64,000 bases of DNA from contig NZ_CP017415.1 in the NCBI RefSeq assembly GCF_001753245.1, positions 2,074,501-2,138,500 on the forward strand, written 5' to 3'. This document shows, piece after piece, positions 1 to 11,949 of the stretch (position 1 is its first letter; every line of letters starts with the position of its first letter). The notes beneath the pieces were generated by a model. That model was not told the origin of the DNA. It ran no database searches and worked only from the letters and a program-made list of their open reading frames with translations. The position numbers and the translations under genes are program-made. Source of the stretch: Acidihalobacter yilgarnensis. Lineage in GTDB: Bacteria > Pseudomonadota > Gammaproteobacteria > DSM-5130 > Acidihalobacteraceae.

Positions 1-589
1 CCAGACCGTAGGCTACCGCAGCGGCCGTCGGCTCGTTCAGCAGGCGGAACACGTTAAGTCCAGCCAGACGCGCGGCATCCTTGGTGGCCTGACGCTGGGC
101 GTCGTCGAAATAGGCCGGCACCGTAATCACCACACCCGCGAGTTCGTCGCCCAACGAAGCCTCTGCACGAGCGCGCAAGCTGCGCAGGATTTCCGCCGAA
201 ACCTCGACGGCCGTCACATCGCCGGCTGCGGTACGTATACGCGGGACCGTGGATTCGCCCGGAACGAACTGATAGGGCACATGGCCGGCCAGGGTCTTCA
301 AATCCCCTGCAGCCCGCCCCATCAGTCGCTTGATCGAGGCCAATGTATTGAGCGGATCGTCGACTGCGGCGGATTTGGCGACCTCGCCGACGACAGGATC
401 GGCGCCCGCACGATAGCGTACGACTGAGGGCAGGATATGCCTGCCTGCTTCATCGGCAAGCGTTTCCGGCACGCCACTACGTACCGAGGCCACCAGCGAA
501 TTGGTGGTCCCGAGATCGATGCCCGCCGCAAGGCGATGAGCATGGGGCGCGGTGGACATGCCGGGTTCGGCAATCTGGAGTAATGACAT
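1..589 (-). CDS. hscA: Fe-S cluster chaperone HscA (Hsp70 family), partial
   Basis: Specialised Hsp70 that, with co-chaperone HscB, uses ATP to release Fe-S clusters from the scaffold IscU to acceptor proteins in the cytoplasm. Only the N-terminal 196 residues lie in the window; the gene runs off the left edge. The start ATG at 589 gives [10 protein letters not shown], then the Hsp70 phosphate-loop signature [14 protein letters not shown] at about residues 21-34, and later the conserved [20 protein letters not shown] and [13 protein letters not shown] segments. The short extension before the ATPase domain is typical of HscA rather than DnaK. It lies 35 bp downstream of hscB and is the last visible gene of the isc operon; ferredoxin would be expected next, outside the window. 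Confidence 0.97.
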   Translation of the reverse strand, partial: MSLLQIAEPGMSTAPHAHRLAAGIDLGTTNSLVASVRSGVPETLADEAGRHILPSVVRYRAGADPVVGEVAKSAAVDDPLNTLASIKRLMGRAAGDLKTLAGHVPYQFVPGESTVPRIRTAAGDVTAVEVSAEILRSLRARAEASLGDELAGVVITVPAYFDDAQRQATKDAARLAGLNVFRLLNEPTAAAVAYGL

Positions 590-624
590 GGCTCAGGTAT
601 GTTTTCAGTCGGTTCGAGGTGGGG

Positions 625-1176
625 TTAGGCGTCTTGATCTTCCAGCCGCTCAGCCATTTGATCAGCCTCATTGAGAAGGCGCGCGTAGAAACGCAGCTGG
701 AGCACCGCGCGCTTGGCGTCGTCCAGTTCGCCCACCGTGTAAGCTTCATTAAAGTGTTCGAACAAAAGCTCGCAATCTTCGCGCAACCCGCTCATCAGCA
801 CTTCCAGCGCCGCGAGCGGATTTTCGGCATCCGCAGTCGCCTCCAACGTCTCACGCAGCTCCAGCTGCCGCATCAAGAAGTCGGTATCCGAGGTCGTGTC
901 ACGCTCATCGTCGAACGAAACACCCGCAAGCTCCAGCAGATAGCGCGCCCGGCGTGCCGGATCGCGCAGCGTCTGATAACCCTCGTTGACCCAGGCCGAG
1001 GCCTGCACGGCCAGCCGCCGGTCACGTGCCTCGCCACCGGCATGCCGGTCGGGATGGTATAGACCTTGGAGTTCACGATAACGAGTATCGAGGGCGGTCG
1101 GGTCAATCGCGAAAAGCCTCGGTTGACCGAACAGCTCGAAATAGTCGCGCCCGAAATCGAATCCACTTAGATCCAT
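625..1176 (-). CDS. hscB: Fe-S co-chaperone HscB (J-domain protein)
   Basis: J-domain co-chaperone that binds holo-IscU, delivers it to HscA and stimulates HscA ATPase. The 183-residue product has an N-terminal J-domain (about 1-80) with the diagnostic HPD tripeptide in LYHPDRHAGG near residue 42, followed by a C-terminal three-helix IscU-binding domain. Length is close to the usual 170-180. It lies between iscA and hscA in the conserved isc order with short gaps, so it is almost certainly co-transcribed and under IscR control. Nothing looks damaged. Confidence 0.96.
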   Translation of the reverse strand: MDLSGFDFGRDYFELFGQPRLFAIDPTALDTRYRELQGLYHPDRHAGGEARDRRLAVQASAWVNEGYQTLRDPARRARYLLELAGVSFDDERDTTSDTDFLMRQLELRETLEATADAENPLAALEVLMSGLREDCELLFEHFNEAYTVGELDDAKRAVLQLRFYARLLNEADQMAERLEDQDA

Positions 1177-1191
1177 CGGGGCGCTCCAACG

Positions 1192-1515
1192 CTAGACATT
1201 GAAGCTTTCACCGCAGCCGCAGCGATTTTTCTCGTTCGGGTTTGAGAACTTGAATCCCTCATTCAAGCCCTCGCGGACATAATCCAGTTCGGTCCCGTCG
1301 AGATAGACCAAGCTCTTGGCGTTGATCACGATCTTCACGCCTTGATTATCGAAAACCTCATCACCCTCATCGAGCGAATCGGCAAATTCCATGACATAAG
1401 CCATGCCGGAACACCCGGTAGTTTTCACACCAAGGCGCACGCCCACCCCCGCACCGCGATTCGCCATGAAGGTTCGCATACGGTTGGCCGCCGATTCAGT
1501 CAGAGAAATCGCCAC
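1192..1515 (-). CDS. iscA: A-type iron-sulfur carrier IscA
   Basis: A-type carrier that receives clusters or iron from the Isc machinery and passes them to apo-targets. The protein is 107 residues with the three invariant cysteines: one in [10 protein letters not shown] and two in the C-terminal CGCGESF. A longer open frame extends upstream into iscU, but I chose the GTG at 1515 because GGAGGTGA lies just before it and the protein then starts VAISLTES, matching the usual IscA N-terminus. It follows iscU by 32 bp in the isc operon. Confidence 0.95.
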   Translation of the reverse strand: MAISLTESAANRMRTFMANRGAGVGVRLGVKTTGCSGMAYVMEFADSLDEGDEVFDNQGVKIVINAKSLVYLDGTELDYVREGLNEGFKFSNPNEKNRCGCGESFNV

Positions 1516-1547
1516 TGGCTTCACCTCCAAAGTATTCAGCGCGTTGT

Positions 1548-1955
1548 TCAAGCGGACTGTGCCTGCTGTGTGTTGACGTCCTGCTTGTTCTGGTAGTCCT
1601 CGATCGCGGCCTTGATCGCGTCCTCCGCCAACACCGAACAGTGAATCTTCACCGGCGGCAATGCCAGCTCTTCGGCGATCTGCGTGTTCTTGATCGAGCC
1701 CGCTTCCGCCAGCGTCTTGCCCTTGACCCATTCCGTCAACAGGCTCGAACTCGCAATCGCAGAACCACACCCGTACGTCTTGAACTTGGCGTCCTCGATC
1801 ACGCCCGATGCGTTCACCCGGATCTGTAGCTTCATCACGTCGCCACACGCCGGGGCACCCACCATGCCGGTCCCCACGCTCGCGTCGCCCTTGTCCAGGG
1901 TGCCCACGTTACGCGGGTTCTCGTAGTGATCTATTACCTTGTCGCTGTAGGCCAT
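1548..1955 (-). CDS. iscU: Iron-sulfur cluster scaffold IscU
   Basis: Scaffold on which IscS-derived sulfur and iron are assembled into [2Fe-2S] clusters. The 135-residue product has the three ligand cysteines ([30 protein letters not shown]), the conserved aspartate after the first cysteine, and the LPPVK motif recognised by HscA. Length is close to the family's usual 128-130; the C-terminal tail is slightly longer and glutamine-rich. It lies between iscS and iscA in the operon. Confidence 0.97.
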   Translation of the reverse strand: MAYSDKVIDHYENPRNVGTLDKGDASVGTGMVGAPACGDVMKLQIRVNASGVIEDAKFKTYGCGSAIASSSLLTEWVKGKTLAEAGSIKNTQIAEELALPPVKIHCSVLAEDAIKAAIEDYQNKQDVNTQQAQSA

Positions 1956-1988
1956 CTTCAGGTCCTCCGTTCTATCCGTCTCGCTGCC

Positions 1989-3212
1989 TTAGTGCGCAGC
2001 CCATTGAATGCTTTTGATGTCCACGCCGTCCTGGTACATCTCCCACAACGGCGATAGCTCGCGCAGCTTGCTCACCGCGCTACGTACCTGGGCAATCGCG
2101 TAGTCAATCTCGGCGGCATTCGTGTAACGACCGATCGAGAAGCGAATCGAGCTGTGCGCCAGTTCGTCGTCGCGGCCCAGGGCGCGCAGGACGTAGCTCG
2201 GCTCAAGACTCGCCGAGGTGCATGCGGAACCCGAGGAGACGGCCAAGTCCTTGAGCGCCATCAGCAGGCTCTCGCCTTCAACGTAGGCAAAGCTGACGTT
2301 GAGTATCCCGGCATAGCCGTGCGCCATGTCGCCGTTGAGATACACTTCTTCAAGGTCGTTGACGCCGTTCCACAGCCGGTCGCGCAGCCCGCGTATCCGT
2401 TCGAGGTCGGCGCCCATCTCTTCACGCGCTAGCCGCGCGGCTTCGCCCATGCCGACGATCTGGTGGGTCGCCAGGGTGCCAGATCGCATCCCGCGCTCGT
2501 GACCCCCGCCGTGCATCTGCGCTTCCAGTCGGACACGCGGCTTGCGCCGGACGTATAGCGCACCGATCCCTTTGGGACCGTACATCTTGTGTCCCGATAC
2601 GCTGACCAGGTCGACTTCCAGCGCCTGGACGTCGAGCGGAATCTTGCCTGCAGACTGGGCGGCGTCTACGTGTAGCAGTACGCCACGGGCCCGCGTCAAT
2701 GCCCCGATCGCGGCCAGGTCCTGGATCACTCCGGTCTCGTTGTTCACGTGCATCAGCGAGACCAGTACGGTGTCTTCGCGCAGCGCGGCCTCAAGCTTGC
2801 CTTGGTCGATCAGACCGCTCGGCTCGGGATCAAGATAGGTCACTTCGTAACCTTCTCGCTCCAGCTGCCGACAGCTGTCGAGCACGGCCTTGTGCTCGGT
2901 CTTGCACGTCACCAGGTGTCGCCCTTTGCGCTGGTAAAAATGCATCGCGCCCTTCAGCGCTAGGTTGTCAGACTCGGTCGCGCCGCTGGTCCATACGATC
3001 TCCTTCGGGTCGGCATTGAGCAATCGCGCCACTTCAGCCCGCGCATTCTCGACCGCCGCTTCCGACGACCAGCCAAAACTGTGGCTGCGCGACGCCGGAT
3101 TACCGTATACACCTTCCCGCGTCAAATACCCGCACATCAAATCCGCAACACGACCGTCCACCGGCGTCGTCGCCGAATAGTCCAAATATACCGGTACCTT
3201 TACTACGTCCAT
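1989..3212 (-). CDS. iscS: Cysteine desulfurase IscS
   Basis: PLP-dependent enzyme that takes sulfur from L-cysteine and hands the persulfide to IscU (clusters) and to tRNA thiolation partners. The product is 407 residues with YLDYSATTP near the N-terminus, the PLP lysine in [12 protein letters not shown] and the catalytic cysteine in [20 protein letters not shown]. The open frame extends to 3239, but ATG 3212 is preferred: GAGG lies about 8 nt upstream and [17 protein letters not shown] matches the family start. It sits just downstream of iscR and is expected to be repressed by holo-IscR. Confidence 0.97.
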   Translation of the reverse strand: MDVVKVPVYLDYSATTPVDGRVADLMCGYLTREGVYGNPASRSHSFGWSSEAAVENARAEVARLLNADPKEIVWTSGATESDNLALKGAMHFYQRKGRHLVTCKTEHKAVLDSCRQLEREGYEVTYLDPEPSGLIDQGKLEAALREDTVLVSLMHVNNETGVIQDLAAIGALTRARGVLLHVDAAQSAGKIPLDVQALEVDLVSVSGHKMYGPKGIGALYVRRKPRVRLEAQMHGGGHERGMRSGTLATHQIVGMGEAARLAREEMGADLERIRGLRDRLWNGVNDLEEVYLNGDMAHGYAGILNVSFAYVEGESLLMALKDLAVSSGSACTSASLEPSYVLRALGRDDELAHSSIRFSIGRYTNAAEIDYAIAQVRSAVSKLRELSPLWEMYQDGVDIKSIQWAAH

Positions 3213-3235
3213 CGCTCGCCTCATCCCTAACAGAT

Positions 3236-3748
3236 TCAAATGCTGGTTTGCGTACCAACCGTGACCGTGACCGTTTCCTGAGCGTTCTCAGAGATGCGCA
3301 GACGCTGGTGATGCATCGCAATCTGGCGCTCCGCCACCTCGCGGACGCCTTGTCGGCGCATCAGCGCTCCCAGGCTGACGCCACCGAGAAATTCGCGTAT
3401 CTGGTCGCTAAGATCACTCCACAAGTCGTGCGTCAAGCAACGCTCACGGTTTTGGCAATCGCTCTCACCACCGCAGCGGGTCGCATCGATCACCTCGTCT
3501 ACCGCACTGATCACATGACCGACCGCAATCGCATCCGCGTCACGCGCAAGGTTGTAGCCACCACCAGGGCCGCGCGTACTCACTACCAGATTCGATTTGC
3601 GTAGCCGCGAAAACAACTGTTCTAAATAAGACAGAGAGATACCCTGCCGTGAGGAAACATCTGCCAACGTCACCGGTCCCGCGTCGTTGTGCAGTGCGAG
3701 ATCCAGCATCGCGGTCACGGCATAACGGCCTTTCGTGGTCAGTTTCAT
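3236..3748 (-). CDS. iscR: Fe-S-dependent transcriptional regulator IscR (Rrf2 family)
   Basis: Rrf2-family winged-helix repressor that senses [2Fe-2S] status and represses the isc operon when clustered. The 170-residue product begins [18 protein letters not shown], has the DNA-recognition region around [20 protein letters not shown], and the three cluster cysteines in [20 protein letters not shown] near residues 90-105, plus the following histidine, so it should bind a cluster. It is the first gene of the isc operon; its promoter overlaps the 3' end of cysE and carries a candidate IscR site. Confidence 0.96.
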   Translation of the reverse strand: MKLTTKGRYAVTAMLDLALHNDAGPVTLADVSSRQGISLSYLEQLFSRLRKSNLVVSTRGPGGGYNLARDADAIAVGHVISAVDEVIDATRCGGESDCQNRERCLTHDLWSDLSDQIREFLGGVSLGALMRRQGVREVAERQIAMHHQRLRISENAQETVTVTVGTQTSI

Positions 3749-3775
3749 TGCGAACCCCTAGACAACTCTTGAGCT

Positions 3776-3810
3776 AGACTAGCAATAACATAGCGAAACA
3801 GTCAACTATT
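3776..3810 (-). promoter_or_regulatory. Candidate iscR promoter with type 1 IscR half-site
   Basis: Reading the minus strand from 3809, ATAGTTGACTGTTTC matches the first 15 positions of the known type 1 IscR consensus (ATASYYGACTRWWWY); the second half of the box is poorly matched. TTGACT (3805-3800) can serve as -35, with TAGTCT about 18 nt further as a weak -10. GCTAGTCTAGC is a short palindrome over that -10. The box overlaps the cysE stop codon. Match made by eye. Confidence 0.55.
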
Positions 3811-4611
3811 AGGCGGGGCGGATGGGCGCGCTTCATCCCTATCTATTTCAGATGGTTCGGTCACGCGACTATCGAGTTCGCAATTGACGATCGGAGGCAA
3901 CTTGCCCGCGTCGACTTCACCACCGAGGTCGCGCACTGTCTGACAAAGCTGAGCCAAACGCTCATCGACCAGATGCGTGTGATCCAATAGACAGTCGATC
4001 GCATGCGCGACCGGGTCCGGCGCATCACGAGTGACGCCGTAGGCATCGAAACCCAGCCGGCTCGCGAGTGCCTGCCGACGCTCCGCATCCTCGCCCGTAC
4101 GCTGGCGAACGATATGCGCCGGAATGCCGACTGCGGTTGCGTGAGCAGGCACATCCTTGAGTACGACTGCATTCGAGCCGACACGACTACCGTCCCCCAG
4201 GTGTAGCGGCCCGAGAATCTTGGCGCCTGCGCCGACAACAACGTTGTTGCCCAGCGTCGGATGGCGCTTACCCGGTTTCCAGGAGGTACCGCCGAGCGTC
4301 ACGCCATGATAGAGCGTGCAATCGTCGCCAATCTCAGCGGTTTCGCCGATGACCACGCCCATGCCGTGATCAATGAAAAAACGCCGACCGATGGTCGCGC
4401 CCGGGTGTATTTCAACGCCCGTCCACCAACGTCCGAAGGCGGACAGCATGCGGGCGGGCCAGCGCATGCCCAGATACCATAGGCGATGGCTTCCACGGTG
4501 GATCAGCACCGCGTGCAAGCCCGGATAGGTCGTCAGCACCTCAAAGGTGGTGCGCGCCGCGGGATCCCGCTCTAAAACGCAACGAACGTCCTCACGCAGA
4601 CGATCAAACAT
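3802..4611 (-). CDS. cysE: Serine O-acetyltransferase CysE
   Basis: Catalyses acetyl transfer from acetyl-CoA to L-serine, giving O-acetylserine, the first step of cysteine synthesis, here linked to sulfur supply for IscS. The 269-residue protein has the N-terminal helical region and then a left-handed beta-helix of hexapeptide repeats, with the active-site stretch [20 protein letters not shown] and [20 protein letters not shown]. Length fits the family. It precedes iscR in the same orientation, an arrangement common in Gammaproteobacteria; the iscR promoter lies across its stop codon. Confidence 0.96.
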   Translation of the reverse strand: MFDRLREDVRCVLERDPAARTTFEVLTTYPGLHAVLIHRGSHRLWYLGMRWPARMLSAFGRWWTGVEIHPGATIGRRFFIDHGMGVVIGETAEIGDDCTLYHGVTLGGTSWKPGKRHPTLGNNVVVGAGAKILGPLHLGDGSRVGSNAVVLKDVPAHATAVGIPAHIVRQRTGEDAERRQALASRLGFDAYGVTRDAPDPVAHAIDCLLDHTHLVDERLAQLCQTVRDLGGEVDAGKLPPIVNCELDSRVTEPSEIDRDEARPSAPPNS

Positions 4612-4648
4612 GAATAATTCCTCAGTGGGCCGTCGGGAACGATGCCCG

Positions 4649-5404
4649 CTAGCCGCCGCGCGCCAGCTTGGCTTGGCGCTGTGCGGCGGTCAGGATACCA
4701 CGCAGCAGATTGACCTCGGTGCGCAGCAAGCGTGTGCGGTTGAACAAGCGTTTCAGGCGTCGCATGAGCTGACGTGGATTCTCACGATCAAGAAACTCGA
4801 TCTCAGCCAACGCCGCCTCAAGATGCACGTAAAACCGTTCGACTTCGATCTGCTCCGCGTAAGCCTCGCGCGGATCTTCTTCCGATATTGCGGGCGTCGG
4901 GTCGTCGACCGGCCCCGCTTCCGCGGCCAATGCCAGCTCGTAACATAACAACTGCACCGCCGCCGCAAGATTCAGCGAACTGTATTCCGGGTTGGCTGGG
5001 ATATGCACGCGGTAATGGCATCGCTCAAGCTCCGAGTTCGTCAATCCGCTACGCTCGCGGCCGAAGACAATCGCAGCCTCCCCACCCGACTCGGCATTAA
5101 TACGTTCGGCCGCCTGTCGTGGCGGAATCGTCGGCCACTCCAGACTGCGTGCACGCGCGCTGGTACCCAGCACCAACGTCACCCCACGCAAAGCCTCGTC
5201 CAAATCCTGACAGACCAGCGCCCGCGCGAGCACGTCGTCTGCACCCGAAGCACGTGCGGTGGCCTCTGCATGGGGATACGACTCGGGTGACACGAGATAC
5301 AGCCGTGACAGCCCCATGGTTTTCATCGCACGAGCCGCCGCACCGATGTTGCCGGGGTGCGAAGGCGCCACCAGTACGATCCGAATCTCCTCCAGATCAA
5401 TCAT
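4649..5404 (-). CDS. trmJ: tRNA (Cm32/Um32) 2'-O-methyltransferase TrmJ
   Basis: SPOUT-class, SAM-dependent methyltransferase modifying the ribose of tRNA nucleotide 32. The 251-residue form starting at ATG 5404 ([20 protein letters not shown]) carries the knotted-fold motifs: [15 protein letters not shown] near the start, [13 protein letters not shown], and [19 protein letters not shown] for SAM binding. The frame stays open to 5485, but that would overlap the divergent suhB control region and ATG 5404 has GAGG upstream. It lies just upstream of cysE on the same strand and diverges from suhB, as in many gammaproteobacteria. Confidence 0.93.
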   Translation of the reverse strand: MIDLEEIRIVLVAPSHPGNIGAAARAMKTMGLSRLYLVSPESYPHAEATARASGADDVLARALVCQDLDEALRGVTLVLGTSARARSLEWPTIPPRQAAERINAESGGEAAIVFGRERSGLTNSELERCHYRVHIPANPEYSSLNLAAAVQLLCYELALAAEAGPVDDPTPAISEEDPREAYAEQIEVERFYVHLEAALAEIEFLDRENPRQLMRRLKRLFNRTRLLRTEVNLLRGILTAAQRQAKLARGG

Positions 5405-5490
5405 GCTGGGCGCCCTCATACCAGAATGTGGCATCAATCCAGACCTGAGTCTGGTATTCTTTCGCCCCCGTTTTGATTCGATCAAGCATC

Positions 5491-6279
5491 ATGCATCCTT
5501 TTCTTAATACCGCCATCAAGGCCGCTCGTGCGGCTGGTACAGTCCTGCTCCGCAGCAGCGAGCGCATCGATACATTGACGATCGAGAGCAAGCAGCGCAA
5601 CGACTTCGTCAGCGAGATCGACCGCCAAGCTGAAGAGGTCATTATACGAACCCTGCGCAAGGCTTACCCCGATCACGGCATCCTCGCGGAGGAAAGCGGC
5701 CACATCGACGGCAACGAATACGAGTGGGTGATCGACCCACTCGATGGCACCACTAATTATCTCCACGGCTTCCCGCAGTATGCCGTCTCCATCGCATTGC
5801 GTTACCGCGATCGCCTGGAACAGGGCGTAGTCTACGACCCATTCAAGGACGAAATGTTCGCCGCCACGCGTGGTGCGGGCGCCACCCTGAACAATCGCCG
5901 CATCCGCGTCAGCACCCGTGCCGGCTTAGATGGCGCACTGATCGGCACAGGGATCCCCTTCAGGGAACACCAGGAAATCGACGGCTACCTCAAGATCCTG
6001 CGCAGCTTCGTCGGGCAGCCCGCCGGCATCCGACGCGCAGGCTCCGCCGCGCTCGATCTGGCTTATGTCGCGGCGGGTCGCCTAGACGGCTACTGGGAAT
6101 CCGGGTTGATGCCCTGGGATCTAGCCGCCGGGGCTTTGCTGGTGATGGAAGCTGGCGGTCTAGTCAGCGACTTTTCCGGCGGGGATCGCTATGCCGATAG
6201 CGGTGACATCGTCGCGGCCAGCCCTAAGGTGTTGCGTCATATGCTTGGCAATATCCATCAGGGCATGAAGAAGGACTGA
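5491..6279 (+). CDS. suhB: Inositol-1-monophosphatase family protein SuhB
   Basis: Mg-dependent inositol monophosphatase fold; SuhB is also known to join transcription antitermination complexes on rRNA operons. The 262-residue product shows ILAEESG, the metal-binding DPLDGTTNYLHGFPQYAVSI near residue 85 and the C-terminal WDLAAGALLVMEAGG signature. I chose ATG 5491 (MHPFLNTAIKAARAAG), the normal family start, over the in-frame ATG at 5473. It diverges from trmJ across about 86 bp that include an inverted repeat CCAGAC-CTGA-GTCTGG, which may be a shared control site. Confidence 0.95.
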   Translation: MHPFLNTAIKAARAAGTVLLRSSERIDTLTIESKQRNDFVSEIDRQAEEVIIRTLRKAYPDHGILAEESGHIDGNEYEWVIDPLDGTTNYLHGFPQYAVSIALRYRDRLEQGVVYDPFKDEMFAATRGAGATLNNRRIRVSTRAGLDGALIGTGIPFREHQEIDGYLKILRSFVGQPAGIRRAGSAALDLAYVAAGRLDGYWESGLMPWDLAAGALLVMEAGGLVSDFSGGDRYADSGDIVAASPKVLRHMLGNIHQGMKKD

Positions 6280-6330
6280 AGCCCCTACCCCTTCTTTGCC
6301 CGCCGGAAGCACGCGCGCGGACCGGAGAAG

Positions 6331-6363
6331 GAAGCGTGGGGCACCTAGAGCCCCCGCTCTTCC
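6331..6363. terminator. Hairpin between convergent suhB and secF
   Basis: GAAGCGTGGGGC, a 7-nt loop, then GCCCCCGCTCTTC form an imperfect stem in the gap between convergent suhB and secF. It could end transcription from both sides, but no long T-tract follows on either strand. Confidence 0.45.
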
Positions 6364-6379
6364 CACAAGCCCGAGCACA

Positions 6380-7309
6380 TCAAGGCCGGTCGTCGACCTC
6401 GCCCTTCTTCACCGGCATCAGATCGGCCTTGCTGATACCGAGCAGCAACGCCAGCGAACTGGCGATATACACAGAGGAATAGGTACCGAAGACCACACCC
6501 ACCAGCAGCGCCACGGAGAAATTGTGGATCACACTACCGCCTAGGAAGAATAGCGAAAGCAACACCAACACCACCGTGAGCGAGGTCATCACGGTACGCG
6601 ACAGAGTCTGGTTCACCGCCGTATTGACCACCTCCACGGGAGAACCTTTGCGCATTCTGCGGAAATTCTCCCGAATACGGTCATAGACCACAATCGTATC
6701 GTTGAGCGAATAGCCGAGCAGCGCGAGCAAAGCCGCGAGCACCGTCAGATTGAATTCGTATTGGGTGATCGCGAACACGCCCAGGGTCACGATAATGTCG
6801 TGCATCGAAGCGATGACCGCACCGATGGCCAGGCGGTATTCGAAGCGAAAGGCGACATAGACCAGGATCGCAATCATGGTATATAGCAGCGCCAAGCTAC
6901 CATCCTGTCGCAATTCCTTGCCGACGACCGGCCCGACGAATTCCACCTTGCGCAACACGACCTGCCCCCCGGCCGACGCCTGTAGCACGGAAAGCACCTG
7001 ATCGCCGATCTTGGAGCGGTCTTCATGCAGCTTAGGCGCCACCCGGATCATCACGTCCTGCGCCGTACCAATATTGGTGGCCTGTGCGTCCTTAAAGCCA
7101 TGTGCATGCAGACTCTCGCGCACCTTTGACAGCGGCACGACCTTGTCGTAATGCACCTCGACCACGGTGCCGCCGGTGAAATCGATGCCGAAATTCAGTC
7201 CGCGCGTAGCCAAGGCCACGATAGAGAGAATCACCAGTATCACGGACATCGCCATCCACAAATGGCGTTTGCTCATGAAATTGATGTGGGTCTGTTTGAA
7301 CTGAAACAT
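6380..7309 (-). CDS. secF: Protein translocase subunit SecF
   Basis: Inner-membrane partner of SecD; the pair uses the proton gradient to help pull secreted proteins through SecYEG on the periplasmic side. The 309-residue product has a first membrane helix, the family motif GLNFGIDFTGGTVVEVHY near residues 33-50, a periplasmic domain and a C-terminal bundle of five membrane helices including GYSLNDTIVVYDRIREN. It lies 14 bp after secD and forms a yajC-secD-secF transcription unit. Confidence 0.97.
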   Translation of the reverse strand: MFQFKQTHINFMSKRHLWMAMSVILVILSIVALATRGLNFGIDFTGGTVVEVHYDKVVPLSKVRESLHAHGFKDAQATNIGTAQDVMIRVAPKLHEDRSKIGDQVLSVLQASAGGQVVLRKVEFVGPVVGKELRQDGSLALLYTMIAILVYVAFRFEYRLAIGAVIASMHDIIVTLGVFAITQYEFNLTVLAALLALLGYSLNDTIVVYDRIRENFRRMRKGSPVEVVNTAVNQTLSRTVMTSLTVVLVLLSLFFLGGSVIHNFSVALLVGVVFGTYSSVYIASSLALLLGISKADLMPVKKGEVDDRP

Positions 7310-7323
7310 GCTGTGTCGCGCTC

Positions 7324-9177
7324 TCAGATGGCCAGGCTCTTGACGCGCCGACGACCATATACAAGGTTGATAACCGCCCGCGTACCCATGATGGCGGTAA
7401 ACATGGAGGTCACGATACCGATCGAGAGCGTGACCGCGAAACCCTTCACGGGCCCAGAACCAAAGGCGAACAGCATCACCGCCGCGATCAGCGTCGTGAT
7501 ATTGGAGTCCGCAATGGTACCGAAGGCACGCTCATAACCTGCGTGGATGCTCGCCTGAGGCGTGTTTCCGTTGCGTAGTTCTTCACGTATTCGCTCGAAA
7601 ATCAGCACGTTGGCGTCCACTGCCATACCAACGGTCAGGGTGATACCTGCGATACCCGGCAATGTCAGCGTTGCCTGGATCATCGACATCACGGCGACGA
7701 TGAGCACCACATTGGCGATCAATGCGAGGTTGGCGACCAGTCCGAAGATACGGTAATACACCGCCATGAACAGCACCACGAGCAGGAAGCCGATCACCGC
7801 CGAATTGAAGCCTTGCTGGATATTTTCCTTGCCCAGGCTCGGGCCAACGGTACGCTCTTCGATAATAGTCATCGGCGCGGCCAGGGAGCCTGCGCGCAAC
7901 AGCAGTGACAGGTTGCGGGCCTGCTGAGGGCTGTCGAGGCCCGTGATCTGGAAGCGTTTACCCAGTTGTTCCTGGATACGCGCCACGTTGATGACCTCTT
8001 CGCTCTTCTGGTGACTCACGACCTTTTTGCCGGCGACCATATGCGTCACCGGTTTGCTCTCGATGTAGACCACCGCCATCATTCGGCCGACATTATTGCG
8101 CGTGGCATCGCTCATCAGGTGCGCGCCCTCGGCATTCAGGGTGATGAATACCGCAGGCGAATTGCTCTGCTGGGCAAAACCCGAGGCTGCGTTCACCACA
8201 TAATCGCCGGTCAGGATGACGTGGCGCTGCAGCAAGATCGGCGAACCATTGCGTTCATGAAACAAGCGGGTATTGGGGGGAAGATTCCCAGTACGCTCGA
8301 CGTTCGCGGCATTGCCCTGCTGCGACACCAGCCTGAACTCCAGCCCGGCCGTAGCGCCGAGGATATCCTTGGCGCGCGCGGTGTCCTGCACACCCGGCAA
8401 CTCGACCACGATGCGGTCCTTGCCCTGCTGCTGGATCACCGGCTCGGACACACCGAGTTCGTTCACGCGATTACGTAATGTCGTGATGTTCTGTTCCATC
8501 GCATAACGCTGGGTCTCCGCCAGCGCAGCAGCACTCATGTGTACGGCAAGCGCGGGCACCCCGTCGCGTTGGACAGGCGAAAACGTGAGATCCGTATATT
8601 CCGTGCCCAGCGCCGTCTCCGCCTTGTCACGCTGCGTTGCGTCAGGAAAGCGGATGTATAACGCTTCCTTATCTCGGCTGACTTCCGTGTAACGGATCTG
8701 CTGGGCCATCAGGAAACGGCGCATGCCTGTCTCGTCGCGATCAAGCACCTGCTCCACCGCCGCACCCATGTCGATCTGCAGTAAAAAATGCACGCCGCCA
8801 CGCAGATCGAGGCCAAGATACATCGGTTGCGCACTCAAATCCCGCAACCACTTAGGCGTCGCTGGCGCAAGATTGACCGCCACCACGTAACGACTACCCA
8901 ACGCGGTTTTCAGTGGCTCGATGGCCTTGAGCTGCTGCTCGGTATCGTAGAAACGGACCAGATAGGTATCGCCTTCGTGCTCGATACGCTTGTAACGTAT
9001 GTGGTCCTTGTCGAGAACAGTCCCAATCTCGCCACCCAGAGCAGCGCTCACCGGGGTGTCGCGATGGGAGATCTGGATCGCGGGATCTTCTCCGTAAAGA
9101 TTGGGCAGGGCATAAAGCAGCCCGACCGCAATGACGGCGACGATCAGCAGGTATTTCCAGAGGGGATAACGGTTCAT
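7324..9177 (-). CDS. secD: Protein translocase subunit SecD
   Basis: Inner-membrane Sec accessory protein with a large periplasmic region (P1 base and head) that captures emerging substrates. The 617-residue protein begins with one membrane helix (LLIVAVIAVGLLYALPNLYG), shows LGLDLRGGVHFLLQIDM near residue 125, ELPGVQDTARAKDILGATAGL, and a C-terminal five-helix region with GMAVDANVLIFERIREELRN. Length and order are normal. Co-directional with yajC upstream and secF downstream. Confidence 0.97.
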   Translation of the reverse strand: MNRYPLWKYLLIVAVIAVGLLYALPNLYGEDPAIQISHRDTPVSAALGGEIGTVLDKDHIRYKRIEHEGDTYLVRFYDTEQQLKAIEPLKTALGSRYVVAVNLAPATPKWLRDLSAQPMYLGLDLRGGVHFLLQIDMGAAVEQVLDRDETGMRRFLMAQQIRYTEVSRDKEALYIRFPDATQRDKAETALGTEYTDLTFSPVQRDGVPALAVHMSAAALAETQRYAMEQNITTLRNRVNELGVSEPVIQQQGKDRIVVELPGVQDTARAKDILGATAGLEFRLVSQQGNAANVERTGNLPPNTRLFHERNGSPILLQRHVILTGDYVVNAASGFAQQSNSPAVFITLNAEGAHLMSDATRNNVGRMMAVVYIESKPVTHMVAGKKVVSHQKSEEVINVARIQEQLGKRFQITGLDSPQQARNLSLLLRAGSLAAPMTIIEERTVGPSLGKENIQQGFNSAVIGFLLVVLFMAVYYRIFGLVANLALIANVVLIVAVMSMIQATLTLPGIAGITLTVGMAVDANVLIFERIREELRNGNTPQASIHAGYERAFGTIADSNITTLIAAVMLFAFGSGPVKGFAVTLSIGIVTSMFTAIMGTRAVINLVYGRRRVKSLAI

Positions 9178-9201
9178 CCGGCAGTATGTCCTGGTGTCGG
9201 G

Positions 9202-9540
9202 TCAGAGGCCCTTGATCGTGCCCTTGGGCAGCACGGAGGTCACCGCCTGCTTCTGCAGCTTGACCTCTACACCTTCCGACACCTCGACCTGCACGAAATT
9301 ATCGCCAACCGTGGTTACCTTGCCGACGATCCCGCCGGTGGTCACCACCTCATCGCCCTTGGAGAGCGCCTCGACCAAGCGCTTGTGCTCCTTGGCGCGC
9401 TTGCTTTGCGGACGGATGATCATGAAATACATCACCGCGAACATGATAGCGATCAAAATCATGAAGTCGAGACCACCACCCGGCTGGGAGGCGACCGCGC
9501 CACCCGCCTCGGCGTACGCGTTAGGAATCAAAAAACTCAT
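9202..9540 (-). CDS. yajC: Preprotein translocase subunit YajC
   Basis: Small single-span membrane protein associated with SecDF. Starting at ATG 9540 (AAGGAG lies upstream) gives 112 residues: MSFLIPNAYAEAGG, one membrane helix (FMILIAIMFAVMYFMIIRPQ) and the conserved RPQSKRAKEHKRLVEALSKG with a C-terminal beta-rich domain. A longer frame to 9594 has no support. It sits between tgt and secD as usual in proteobacteria. Confidence 0.95.
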   Translation of the reverse strand: MSFLIPNAYAEAGGAVASQPGGGLDFMILIAIMFAVMYFMIIRPQSKRAKEHKRLVEALSKGDEVVTTGGIVGKVTTVGDNFVQVEVSEGVEVKLQKQAVTSVLPKGTIKGL

Positions 9541-9604
9541 CGCTCGCTCCTTAAAAAGGCATCGTGAGGTGCGAGGGTGCCCGTACCCCCGCAAAGGCGG
9601 CGTA

Positions 9605-11742
<2,138 letters not shown>

Positions 11743-11814
11743 GGCGCGCGATGTTAGCACGCCACACGCGCCGATTTGCCTACGCGACAAATTCGGGTAC
11801 ACTCCCGCGTCCAT

Positions 11815-11901
11815 GCCGGGATGGCGGAACTGGTAGACGCGCCAGACTCAAAATCTGGTTTCCGCAAGGAAGTGCGAGTTCGATTCTCGCTCCCGGCACC
11901 A
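11815..11901 (+). tRNA. tRNA-Leu (anticodon CAA)
   Basis: Cloverleaf of 87 nt including encoded CCA. Acceptor arms GCCGGGA (11815-11821) and TCCCGGC (11891-11897) pair perfectly; the anticodon arm CCAGA-CTCAAAA-TCTGG gives anticodon CAA; a long variable arm and the T-arm GCGAG-TTCGATT-CTCGC are present, as expected of a class II leucine tRNA. It marks the border between housekeeping genes and accessory DNA, and tRNA 3' ends are common integration sites, but I saw no repeat of its 3' end downstream. Confidence 0.97.
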
Positions 11902-11949
11902 CTGTTACTTATGGATTCAATAAGTTATCTGTTTTTGGCGTAATTAAAA

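Noticed and set aside
1192-1848. 218-codon version of IscA
   Set aside because: The first half is out-of-frame iscU sequence; a GTG with a strong SD at 1515 gives a normal IscA.
11815-11901. Integration of the element at the tRNA-Leu 3' end
   Set aside because: No second copy of the tRNA 3' end was seen downstream and no integrase gene lies nearby, so an attachment site cannot be supported.
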